Origin: Candidatus Onthousia faecigallinarum
GTDB lineage: Bacteria; Bacillota_I; Bacilli_A; RF39; UBA660
Assembly (NCBI GenBank): GCA_018716225.1
Contig: DVKE01000029.1
Coordinates: 1 to 37,004, forward strand
DNA: 37,004 nt
Direction: 5' to 3'
The position numbers and the translations under genes are program-made. How positions within the stretch are numbered: the first letter of the stretch is position 1; every line of letters starts with the position of its first letter. Below, in pieces: positions 23,560 through 30,865 of this stretch. The notes under the pieces were generated by a model. It worked only from the letters and a program-made list of their open reading frames with translations, ran no database searches and was not told the origin of the DNA.

Positions 23560-25113
23560 TTAACTCTCTTTTTTCTTTTCCAATACTTTACCCTTTTCTC
23601 TTTTCTTTACTTGATATTGATGATTATCTCCGATTGTTTCGGCCGATAAAATTACTTCTTCATAAAGATCCTCATGATCCTCTACTTCTTGGTAAGCACG
23701 CCAAGTGCTATTACTAACAATCCCTTCTAGAGAGCGAGCTCCCGTTCTTAATTCATAAGCTTTTTGAGCAGCCCTTTGATAATAAGAATCTTTTATCGTC
23801 AAGGTAACCCCTAAATCTGCAAAAGCCTCTTTTTCCGCTTTTAAAGGAGACTTACCACCCCTTCTTAGAATTTCTTCTAGATCTTTTTCCTTTAAATCAT
23901 TCAAATGAATTACAATCGGAAATCTACCCATAAATTCTTCCGGCATCAACCCAATTTTAACAAAATCTTCGATTTCTGGCTCCCGATTTTTACCAGTCCC
24001 CGCCATCATCTTAAAACCTACTGGATCTTTTTTGGCACTTACTTTCTTATAAACATCCATAAAAGCTCCTCCGGCAAGAATTAACATGTTATTGGTCTTA
24101 ATCGGAATACTTTTAGCTGAAAATTTATTTTGATGCGCTTGATACGTCGTACCATCCAAAAATTTTAATAAAAGATTCAATACCGCTCTTCCGGCAATAT
24201 CTTGATTGCTTTCACTTCCCTTTTTATCAATTTCATCAAAATAGAGAATCGCTCTTTCTGTTTTTTCTAGATCAAAATTACAGTTCGCATATAATTCGTA
24301 CAATTCTTCTTCGATGTCTTTTCCTACATAACCAGGAGAAGTTAATTGTCCCGAATCGACTATTTTAAAAGGACGATTCAAATGTTGAGCTAACTGAGAC
24401 ATAATTTCTGTTTTTCCAACTCCGGTAGAACCCGTTAATAAAATACCCTTTTTCTTTCCTTTTTCCATTCTCTTAATTTCCGTCACAATCCGATCGATCG
24501 CTTCATCTTGAGCTAAAACTGTTTCTTTAATTTTGGCTTTAATTTCTTTGGAAGATAGGATTTCCGGAGAAGAAGTCACAAACACTTTCGCACTTTCTTG
24601 AGCTGAGGAAGAAGTTTTCTTTTCTTTTGTTATCAATAAGGCATCCTTAACTTTTTCTAATTCTTGTCTTGTAAACTGCTTTGTCTCAATCATTTTTAAT
24701 AAGACTTCTTTTGACATATCGGGTTTCTTATTCTTTTTCCCTTCTTCTTTAAAGATATCTTCTAAAGAAAAGGATTTAATCAAAATTTGCCCTTTTTCTT
24801 GATCACTTTCCGTTGCAAAATAAATCTTGGTTTCATTTTCTTCCATGTAATGAAAGAGCCATTCTTGATAAGGCTCACAAGAATATTTTTCTTTTAAACT
24901 CTGAAAGGAAACGGGATTCGCATAAAAATACTCTTGTTCCGAAAACATAAAACAGGGATCTTGAAAGGGTAAAAATTCTGCCCCTTCTTCGGTAACAAAA
25001 GAATTGGAATCCGGATCATAATCCCCCTTAATAACATTAATCGGTGCAAACAAGAAATAATTTTCTGCTAAACAATATTTTCTTACCAAAGTGGCAATAT
25101 ATTTTTTGGCCAT
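23560..25113 (-). CDS. ClpX-like AAA+ unfoldase with a divergent N-terminal domain
   Basis: A 517-aa ATPase. The AAA+ core aligns with ClpX throughout: Walker A GSTGVGKTE (228-236), the substrate-gripping pore loop GYVGKD (261-266), Walker B ILYFDEID (289-296), sensor and Arg-finger region GRFPIVIHLNDL (396-407), sensor 2 TGARSLEGIV. A VGF tripeptide (365-367) sits where ClpX has its IGF loop for docking on ClpP. The N-terminal about 190 residues lack the C4 zinc domain of ClpX and match nothing I recognise, ending in an acidic/Lys-rich linker. It is followed by two solenoid proteins that may act as adaptors or substrates. GGGGGA precedes the ATG. A paralogue of, not clearly a replacement for, housekeeping ClpX. 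Confidence 0.88.
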   Translation of the reverse strand: MAKKYIATLVRKYCLAENYFLFAPINVIKGDYDPDSNSFVTEEGAEFLPFQDPCFMFSEQEYFYANPVSFQSLKEKYSCEPYQEWLFHYMEENETKIYFATESDQEKGQILIKSFSLEDIFKEEGKKNKKPDMSKEVLLKMIETKQFTRQELEKVKDALLITKEKKTSSSAQESAKVFVTSSPEILSSKEIKAKIKETVLAQDEAIDRIVTEIKRMEKGKKKGILLTGSTGVGKTEIMSQLAQHLNRPFKIVDSGQLTSPGYVGKDIEEELYELYANCNFDLEKTERAILYFDEIDKKGSESNQDIAGRAVLNLLLKFLDGTTYQAHQNKFSAKSIPIKTNNMLILAGGAFMDVYKKVSAKKDPVGFKMMAGTGKNREPEIEDFVKIGLMPEEFMGRFPIVIHLNDLKEKDLEEILRRGGKSPLKAEKEAFADLGVTLTIKDSYYQRAAQKAYELRTGARSLEGIVSNSTWRAYQEVEDHEDLYEEVILSAETIGDNHQYQVKKREKGKVLEKKKES

Positions 25114-25145
25114 TTTCCATTCCCCCTAATATGTGAAGTAATTTA

Positions 25146-25175
25146 AGTCTAGCGCCTCTTCCTAGTACTTGTCAA
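25146..25175 (-). promoter_or_regulatory. Candidate promoter of the ClpX-like operon
   Basis: TTGACA (25175-25170), 18-bp spacer, TAGACT (25151-25146), in the gap after the truB stop. The -35 is perfect and the -10 is weak, so readthrough from rbfA-truB is also likely. Confidence 0.5.
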
Positions 25176-26578
25176 ATAGAATTTAATTTTTTATAAGATT
25201 TTAATTCTTCCCCCTCTCTTTGATAGATCGCAATTTCTTGTCCCTTACAAAGAAAAACCACTTTATCGACTACCCCATAAGTATTTTTCATTGGATGACC
25301 ATTCAAAAGACGTTCTTGATCCTCTTTTTTAATTTCTGCTTCTTTTAAGGAAAGAGCTTCTCCTATCTTTAAAAGTGGAGTATCGACCGTAATCTCTTCC
25401 AAAGAATAACATTGATCTAAGGTGAAATTCCCTTGTTTGGTTCTCGTTAAGGCACTCATCGTAAACAAAGATTGGCAAGCTGTTCCTAAATCACGAATCA
25501 GACTTCGAATATAGGTCCCTTTCGATACAAGAGCTCGAAAACGAAAAGAAGATTCTTTTATCTCCAATAATTCTAGTTCATAAAGGATAACATGCTGCCT
25601 TGGTATTTCTACTTCTTTCCCTTCTCTTGCATATTGATAAAGTTTTTTCCCCTTTACTTTTTTAGCAGAATAAAGCGGTACTTCCTGATTATATTCTCTA
25701 GGAAAGATTCGAAACGCTTCTTTTAATTTCTCTTGATCAAGTAAGGAAGAACCTTCTTCTAAGACCTTCCCTTCGATATCTAAAGTATCTGTTCTTTTTC
25801 CTACTACTACTTCCGCAAGATACTCTTTGGTCGCAGACATCAACAGATCACTTACTTTCGTCGCTTGATTGACTGTTACTACTAAAACCCCAGTCGCAAG
25901 AGGATCGAGTGTTCCGGTATGTCCTACTTTTTTCGTATCAAAAACAGAAGAAATATGGTTTACCACTTCCCTTGAAGTAAGGCCTTGCGGTTTGTTGACA
26001 AGTAAAATTCCAGAACGATGATATTTTTGATCATATTCTTCGAGACAAAGATGTTCTTTTTCCATTCTTTGAGCCGTGCTCTTTCCCACATAGCGATAAT
26101 GCCAAGGTTCATAAGCATAACCCGTAAGCCGTTCTTTTTCTTTGGGATAACGTAAAATAAGACCACAAGAACTTAAATTTTTCTTTATTTCTTGCCAAAG
26201 AGGTTCCCTTTCCTTGGCCAATAGATCTTCATTTTCTAGCAGATCTTTCCCCTCTACTCTTAAAAACACATCAAAACAAAGCCCCGTATGATGCTCACTT
26301 TCTCCTGCTCTTGCCACATACTTCTCGACATAATCCAAACCATATTGCTCTTGAAATTCCTCTCTTATTTTTTGTTGTTCTTCAAACGTTCGATACCCAC
26401 TCGCCAAATCAATTTCAATTCTTTTTGAAGCTAGTCTTTCTTTTAATTCGAAATAAGCTTTTAAGGTTCTTTTCTCTAACAAAAGAGTCTGTCCCAAACA
26501 ATTAGTCACTTTTTTTAATTGATTTTGATCTATTTTGAGACAAGGATGATCTTTATTTACTAGAATCTTTTCGTTCAT
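25172..26578 (-). CDS. truB: VanY-type DD-carboxypeptidase fused to TruB tRNA pseudouridine-55 synthase
   Basis: One uninterrupted 468-codon frame. Residues about 1-185 are a VanY/D-Ala-D-Ala carboxypeptidase domain with LASGYRTFEEQ (59-69), SEHHTGLCFD (zinc ligands H96, D103) and EPWHYRYVG (E157, zinc ligand H160). Residues about 188-468 are TruB, which makes Psi55 in the tRNA T-loop: GILLVNKPQGLTSREVV, catalytic Asp225 in GTLDPLATGVL, VSKGTYIRSLIRDLG, and a PUA-like C-terminus. There is no signal peptide, so the peptidase domain should be cytoplasmic like VanX/VanXY, although its known substrates are cell-wall peptides. It overlaps rbfA by 26 nt, with AAAGGAAG before the ATG. Stop is UGA. 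This fusion is not standard for TruB. Confidence 0.93.
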   Translation of the reverse strand: MNEKILVNKDHPCLKIDQNQLKKVTNCLGQTLLLEKRTLKAYFELKERLASKRIEIDLASGYRTFEEQQKIREEFQEQYGLDYVEKYVARAGESEHHTGLCFDVFLRVEGKDLLENEDLLAKEREPLWQEIKKNLSSCGLILRYPKEKERLTGYAYEPWHYRYVGKSTAQRMEKEHLCLEEYDQKYHRSGILLVNKPQGLTSREVVNHISSVFDTKKVGHTGTLDPLATGVLVVTVNQATKVSDLLMSATKEYLAEVVVGKRTDTLDIEGKVLEEGSSLLDQEKLKEAFRIFPREYNQEVPLYSAKKVKGKKLYQYAREGKEVEIPRQHVILYELELLEIKESSFRFRALVSKGTYIRSLIRDLGTACQSLFTMSALTRTKQGNFTLDQCYSLEEITVDTPLLKIGEALSLKEAEIKKEDQERLLNGHPMKNTYGVVDKVVFLCKGQEIAIYQREGEELKSYKKLNSI

Positions 26579-26921
26579 TCTCTTCTTCCTTTACTTGACT
26601 TAGTATCTTATCCATATGTTCCCCATAAGCAATCGATTCATCATAAACAAATCGTAACTCTGGAGTATGTCTTATTTCAATTCTTTGACTAAGTTCTGTC
26701 CGAAGAAAACCTTTCGCTTTATTTAAAGCCTGTAAGGTAGAATCTTTCTTTTCAGGATCCAATACGGTAAAATAAACTTTACAATAACTAAGATCACTCG
26801 ATAAATCACACCCTGTAATGGTCACAAAATGAATGGCCTCATCTTTTACTTCGGTCATTAATATTTTACTTAACTCCTCTTGAATTGCATCATTATAACG
26901 CTCTATTTTGATATTTTCCAT
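26553..26921 (-). CDS. rbfA: Ribosome-binding factor A
   Basis: 30S-subunit maturation factor with a KH-like fold, needed for 16S 5'-end processing and cold adaptation. At 122 aa it has the usual length. Conserved features: an N-terminal RYNDAIQEELSKIL helix, the ITGCDLSSDLSYCKVYFTVL strand pair, GFLRTELSQRIEIRHTPELRFVYDES and a charged tail. GAAGGA precedes the ATG. In most Bacilli it follows infB directly. Here the giant HTH gene separates them and rbfA has gained its own promoter, heading a new unit with truB. Confidence 0.94.
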   Translation of the reverse strand: MENIKIERYNDAIQEELSKILMTEVKDEAIHFVTITGCDLSSDLSYCKVYFTVLDPEKKDSTLQALNKAKGFLRTELSQRIEIRHTPELRFVYDESIAYGEHMDKILSQVKEEENERKDSSK

Positions 26922-26958
26922 ACATCCGTTCCTTCTTTCTAAATCTTCTTTTTTGCTT

Positions 26959-26987
26959 ATTATACTATTGATTCCGAAAGCTGTCTA
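26959..26987 (-). promoter_or_regulatory. Promoter of rbfA-truB
   Basis: TAGACA (26987-26982), 17-bp spacer, TATAAT (26964-26959), back-to-back with the promoter of the giant HTH gene 18 bp away. Confidence 0.75.
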
Positions 26988-27004
26988 GATATTCAATTTA
27001 TCCT

Positions 27005-27033
27005 TTGCAAAATAGAAGCTTTTCTTTTATAAT
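27005..27033 (+). promoter_or_regulatory. Promoter of the giant HTH-repeat gene
   Basis: TTGCAA (27005-27010), 17-bp spacer, TATAAT (27028-27033). A GGGAGG Shine-Dalgarno lies 9 nt before the ATG at 27060. Confidence 0.8.
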
Positions 27034-27059
27034 ATTTTTTAAATGGGAGGTTTGGTTCA

Positions 27060-29729
27060 ATGACATCAAATAAAGAAATTGTAGAATTATTAAAAAAAGG
27101 AGATCCACAAAGAACAAAATTCTTTCAAGATATGCTAAAAAAGGAATTAAAAAATTCATTCTTAACCGAAGAGGAAAAAGACAAACTAATCAAAGAAACG
27201 TTAACGGAAGCGATGGATAGTTATCAAGATGAAAACACGATCTTTGCCTTTTACTTAAAAAGAATCTTAAAGCAAAAGGAAAAGGTAATACAAGAAAAAG
27301 AAACTTCTCTTGGTAATCAATTATTTTCAAAAGAAGAAATGCTTATTTTAAATTTATATCAAGACGTCACTTCTTATGGTTATTTAGACAATCATCAAAT
27401 TGCTGCCAAACTTCATCTTTCCCTTTACCGAGTTAAAAGTGTCGAAAAAAAACTAGCCCAACTTTTAAAAAGGAATCGAGAGGACATCCTTACACTTTTT
27501 CCTAATCTAAAAGAAAATTTAAAATTACGAGCTTCTTTACAAGAAAAACAAAAACAAAAATTAACCGAAGAAGAAATCAAACTCATCGCTTATTTCACGG
27601 GAGAAATCAATGATGTTTGCCTCGATTTGCCTGATCTTGCCAAAAGATTTTACTTAGAGGAAGAGCAAGTTAAGCAGAAGCTAGCTGTGGCCATCAAAAA
27701 ATTAGATCTTCCTAATAATCAGGAACAAATCAACAACCGCTACCCTTCTGCTTTAAAAATGTTGGAAGTGCGCAAAAAAATAATAGAAGAGCCTGCTACC
27801 CCTCGAAAAAAAGAAAAAAAAATAAAAAAGAAAAGTGTTTCGAAACCACCCCAAGAAAAATCATCTTTTTCTATAACAGACAAAGAGTTATTAAAGCAAT
27901 TACAACAACAAGAGGAAATTTTTTTGACCAAGGAAGAAGTTATCAAAAATTTACATATGCAAAGCTACAAAAGTTTTTTAGAACGCAAAGCAAGACTTTT
28001 TGATCAGCTCAAAACAAACCCTACGCTTTTTCAAGAAGCCCAAAAAATTTATCCCAATCTAAATCTTGGCAAGCCAGAATATATTTTAAAGGATTCCGAG
28101 CGGCTTTTACTAAGAGCTTTAAATAAGCAGCAGGAAGAAAATTTAAGTTTAGAAGAGATCGGACAGCAATTAAACTATACCAACAAAAACAACTTATCCG
28201 CTGCCATCAAAAGAGTCATTCAAAAAATAAATACATTCCCATTGTTAAAAAAACGAGCGTTTGCCTGCTTCCCTCATCTTCCTGCCCTTTTGGAAGCAAA
28301 ACAAGTTTCCATTTCTAACCAACCAAAACTCTCAAAAGAAGAACAAGAGCAACGAGACATTTTGTTTTTACAAACCTTAGAACGGCAATATACAGAATGT
28401 CTTCCTACCGAAGAGATGGCCGAACTTCTTTCTTACCCCACAAAAGTAGCTTTCCGCCAAAGAAAAAATGAACTACTAAGACGAATTCGTACCAATCCAA
28501 ATTGGAAGAAGAAAGCAGAACAGTTTTTTCCTCATTATCCCTTGGCTTTTTCAAAACAACAATTAACTTCTGCCCAAAGAAAGCTTCTTCGCCTATTAAA
28601 GGAACAGCAAGAAAATATGCTTCTTACCAATCAAGAGATCATGAAACAATTAAAGATCACAAGCAATGACTCTTTTCTGGCAAGTAAAAGAAAATTGTTT
28701 GCTTGTTTAAAAGAAAAAGAAGGACTAGAACAAGTAATCTCATTCTTTCCTAATGTTTCGTCCCTTTGGGAAGAAAAACCTCCTACCTTAACCCCTCAAG
28801 AAAGAAAGCTGTTAAAATTATTAAAAAGGCAACAAGAGGAATGGTTAACCACCCGTGAAGTCATTCAAGAAAGTGGTTATTCTTCTTCCGGCTTTTATAA
28901 GGCAAAGGCTCAATTACTCACAAAATTAAAAAAAGAAAATCTCCAAGAATTTCAAAAGCTAACCGAAACAATAGAGTCAAATGATCCTGCTTTCTCTTTT
29001 CATGATGGCGAAAAAATGATTCTTCGTCTTTTGAAGCAACAAATAAAAGATCCGAGTCTAACCGAACAACAAATAGAAATAGAATTAGCTAAAGTATTCC
29101 CCCTTCGTTTTAATTATCAAAAAAGAAAAAAGAAATTAATAGAAAAATTAAAAGAAAATGAAGCTTTACAAAGAAAAGTTCTAGCTTGGGAACCACAATT
29201 AGAGGAATTATGGATCAAATCAAAGGCAAAGGCGCCATTAGGGTTAACAGCCAATGACTTAAAAAGAATAAAGCTTTGTAAAAGGGAGCAAAAGGAACTT
29301 TTAACTGATCAGGAATTAGCTCAAGAAGAACAAGGACCTTTCAAAATCCGCAAAATAACCTTAAGAGAAAAAATATTACACCATCCCGAAGTCTTGGAAG
29401 AAGCCAAAAAAATCGAACCCAACATCTTAAATTATCTAAAACCTTTACCACTTCGTACTTCTTCTCGCCTTATCTTAAGAGCCTTAAAAGCGCAACAAGA
29501 AAACCCTACCCTTACGGATCAAGAGATGGCCCAAAAATTATCCTTTTCTACCCTTGAAGATTATCAAAAGAAAAAGAAGGCTTTATTGAAGCGGATCCAA
29601 CAAAACCAAGAATTAGTCACTTTATTAACAGACTTTTTACCAGATCCTAGTATCTTAGAAAACAAAAAAAGCTCTAAAACGTTAAGTGAAGCCGAAATTG
29701 CTTTATTAAAAATTTATCAAAAACAATAG
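27060..29729 (+). CDS. Giant tandem-HTH, sigma-like protein (N-terminal 889 aa up to a UAG)
   Basis: Not a named family. Residues 1-85 resemble a degenerate sigma-70 start (IVELLKKGDPQRTKFF; LTEAMDSYQDENTIFAFYLKRILK). They are followed by at least ten units of about 75 residues: E-x-LLL-x-LLK-x-QQ-E, then LT-x-QEI-x-x-x-L and a second helix pair with K/R-rich ends, finishing F-x-P-x-L. Each unit looks like a region-4-type helix-turn-helix. There is a Lys-rich linker at about 245-270 (RKKEKKIKKKSVSK). The frame reaches UAG at 29727-29729 and continues in the same frame to 30842, so this is probably the front part of a 1260-residue protein. It sits on the opposite strand between infB and rbfA. 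Confidence 0.75.
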   Translation: MTSNKEIVELLKKGDPQRTKFFQDMLKKELKNSFLTEEEKDKLIKETLTEAMDSYQDENTIFAFYLKRILKQKEKVIQEKETSLGNQLFSKEEMLILNLYQDVTSYGYLDNHQIAAKLHLSLYRVKSVEKKLAQLLKRNREDILTLFPNLKENLKLRASLQEKQKQKLTEEEIKLIAYFTGEINDVCLDLPDLAKRFYLEEEQVKQKLAVAIKKLDLPNNQEQINNRYPSALKMLEVRKKIIEEPATPRKKEKKIKKKSVSKPPQEKSSFSITDKELLKQLQQQEEIFLTKEEVIKNLHMQSYKSFLERKARLFDQLKTNPTLFQEAQKIYPNLNLGKPEYILKDSERLLLRALNKQQEENLSLEEIGQQLNYTNKNNLSAAIKRVIQKINTFPLLKKRAFACFPHLPALLEAKQVSISNQPKLSKEEQEQRDILFLQTLERQYTECLPTEEMAELLSYPTKVAFRQRKNELLRRIRTNPNWKKKAEQFFPHYPLAFSKQQLTSAQRKLLRLLKEQQENMLLTNQEIMKQLKITSNDSFLASKRKLFACLKEKEGLEQVISFFPNVSSLWEEKPPTLTPQERKLLKLLKRQQEEWLTTREVIQESGYSSSGFYKAKAQLLTKLKKENLQEFQKLTETIESNDPAFSFHDGEKMILRLLKQQIKDPSLTEQQIEIELAKVFPLRFNYQKRKKKLIEKLKENEALQRKVLAWEPQLEELWIKSKAKAPLGLTANDLKRIKLCKREQKELLTDQELAQEEQGPFKIRKITLREKILHHPEVLEEAKKIEPNILNYLKPLPLRTSSRLILRALKAQQENPTLTDQEMAQKLSFSTLEDYQKKKKALLKRIQQNQELVTLLTDFLPDPSILENKKSSKTLSEAEIALLKIYQKQ

Positions 29730-30842
29730 CATGAATTTCTTACCAGTGAAGAAGCGATCAAAGAACTAGGAATTTCCTCTTGTATGTTCTATCAAGCAAA
29801 ACAAAAATTAACCAAAGATATCCAAGAACATCCAGAATTGATGAAAGAAGCAAAAAAAATATTTCCGAAATTCTCCGGTCATGGCGAAAAACAAATTACC
29901 AAACAAATGTGTCTATTGGTCCGTTCTTTAAAAAAACAACAAGAAAACTTCTTTCTACAAGATCGCCAAATTGCAGAAGATTTAGGCTATTCCAGTATAA
30001 GAAATTATTCGATTGCTAAAGCTCAATTTTTCGGACGAATTAAACAAAATCCTCCCCTTGAAAAAAGAGTATTTGAATTCTTAGATCGGGATCTTTTAAA
30101 AACTCACTTGTTAGACTCTGAACGCCAATTTTTACAAGTTCTCCAAGAATATGCTAACCTTGATGACGAACAACGGAGCAAAATCCTTCATTATTCTCAA
30201 ATAGAGCCTTACCAACATAAAAAGGCAAGACTAAAAAGAAAAATCAATTCCTCCCCAATTCTAGCAGAACGTTTTTCCCATCTTTTTGAACCTCCAAAGC
30301 AAGAAATCACTCCCCAAGAAATATCCCAACTACAACAAACTTATCAATTATCATTAGACGAAGAACAATATCAAAAGGTAGAAGAGAAAGAAGACTTAAA
30401 GAGAAAAGCTAAAAACAATCTTTCTTATATAATAAAAGAATGGCCTAGTTTTGAAGAAAATGTTGTTTTAAGAGAACAAATTCCATCTCAAGAAAAAATC
30501 GCTTTAAGCGAAGAAGAAATAAAAAATCTAAAGAAAGCTTGCCAAAGACAAGAAGAAAAGAAAGAACAAGGTAGCAAGTCTAATCTTGTACAAGGAATTC
30601 TTACTCTAGAATCCTCTATCTTTGGAGACTATGTCAAACAATGTACTTTCGAACAAAAAACGATGTTAGCTTTACGCTTTGGCTATTTTAATCAACAACC
30701 GATGGCCGTAAGTGACATTGCCGAAATCTTTCAAGTAGAAAAGGAAGAGGTTAGAAAATTAACAAAAGAATGCCTTCTTCATAGCAAAGAACTCTTACAA
30801 CAAGAAAAAGCCAAAAAAAAGATCAAAAAAGATAGTAGGTAA
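29730..30842 (+). pseudogene. C-terminal part of the giant HTH-repeat protein, downstream of the UAG
   Basis: Same frame as the preceding 889 codons. It continues the repeat that the UAG interrupts (HEFLTSEEAIKELGI), then at least two more repeat units (SLKKQQENFFLQDRQIAEDL; FLQVLQEYANLDDEQ). It ends in a module much like sigma-70 region 4: MLALRFGYFNQQPMAVSDIA, EIFQVEKEEVRKLTKECLL. The only start near the front (ATG 29784) has no Shine-Dalgarno, so independent translation is doubtful. No frameshift or second stop has accumulated, which argues for a very recent lesion, a base-call error or readthrough. The stop lies 14 nt from the convergent infB stop, inside a shared terminator. Confidence 0.7.
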
Positions 30843-30865
30843 ATATTCTTACCTACTATCTTTTT
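30826..30865. terminator. Bidirectional terminator between the giant HTH gene and infB
   Basis: Perfect 17-bp arms AAAAAGATAGTAGGTAA (30826-30842) and TTACCTACTATCTTTTT (30849-30865) with a 6-nt loop. It gives a T-run on each strand and contains the stop codons of both convergent genes. Confidence 0.93.

Noticed and set aside
29727-29729. Reassignment of UAG to glutamine
   Set aside because: infB, the histidine kinase and the dehydrogenase all end in UAG, infB in two in a row. A sense UAG would extend these genes into their terminators.
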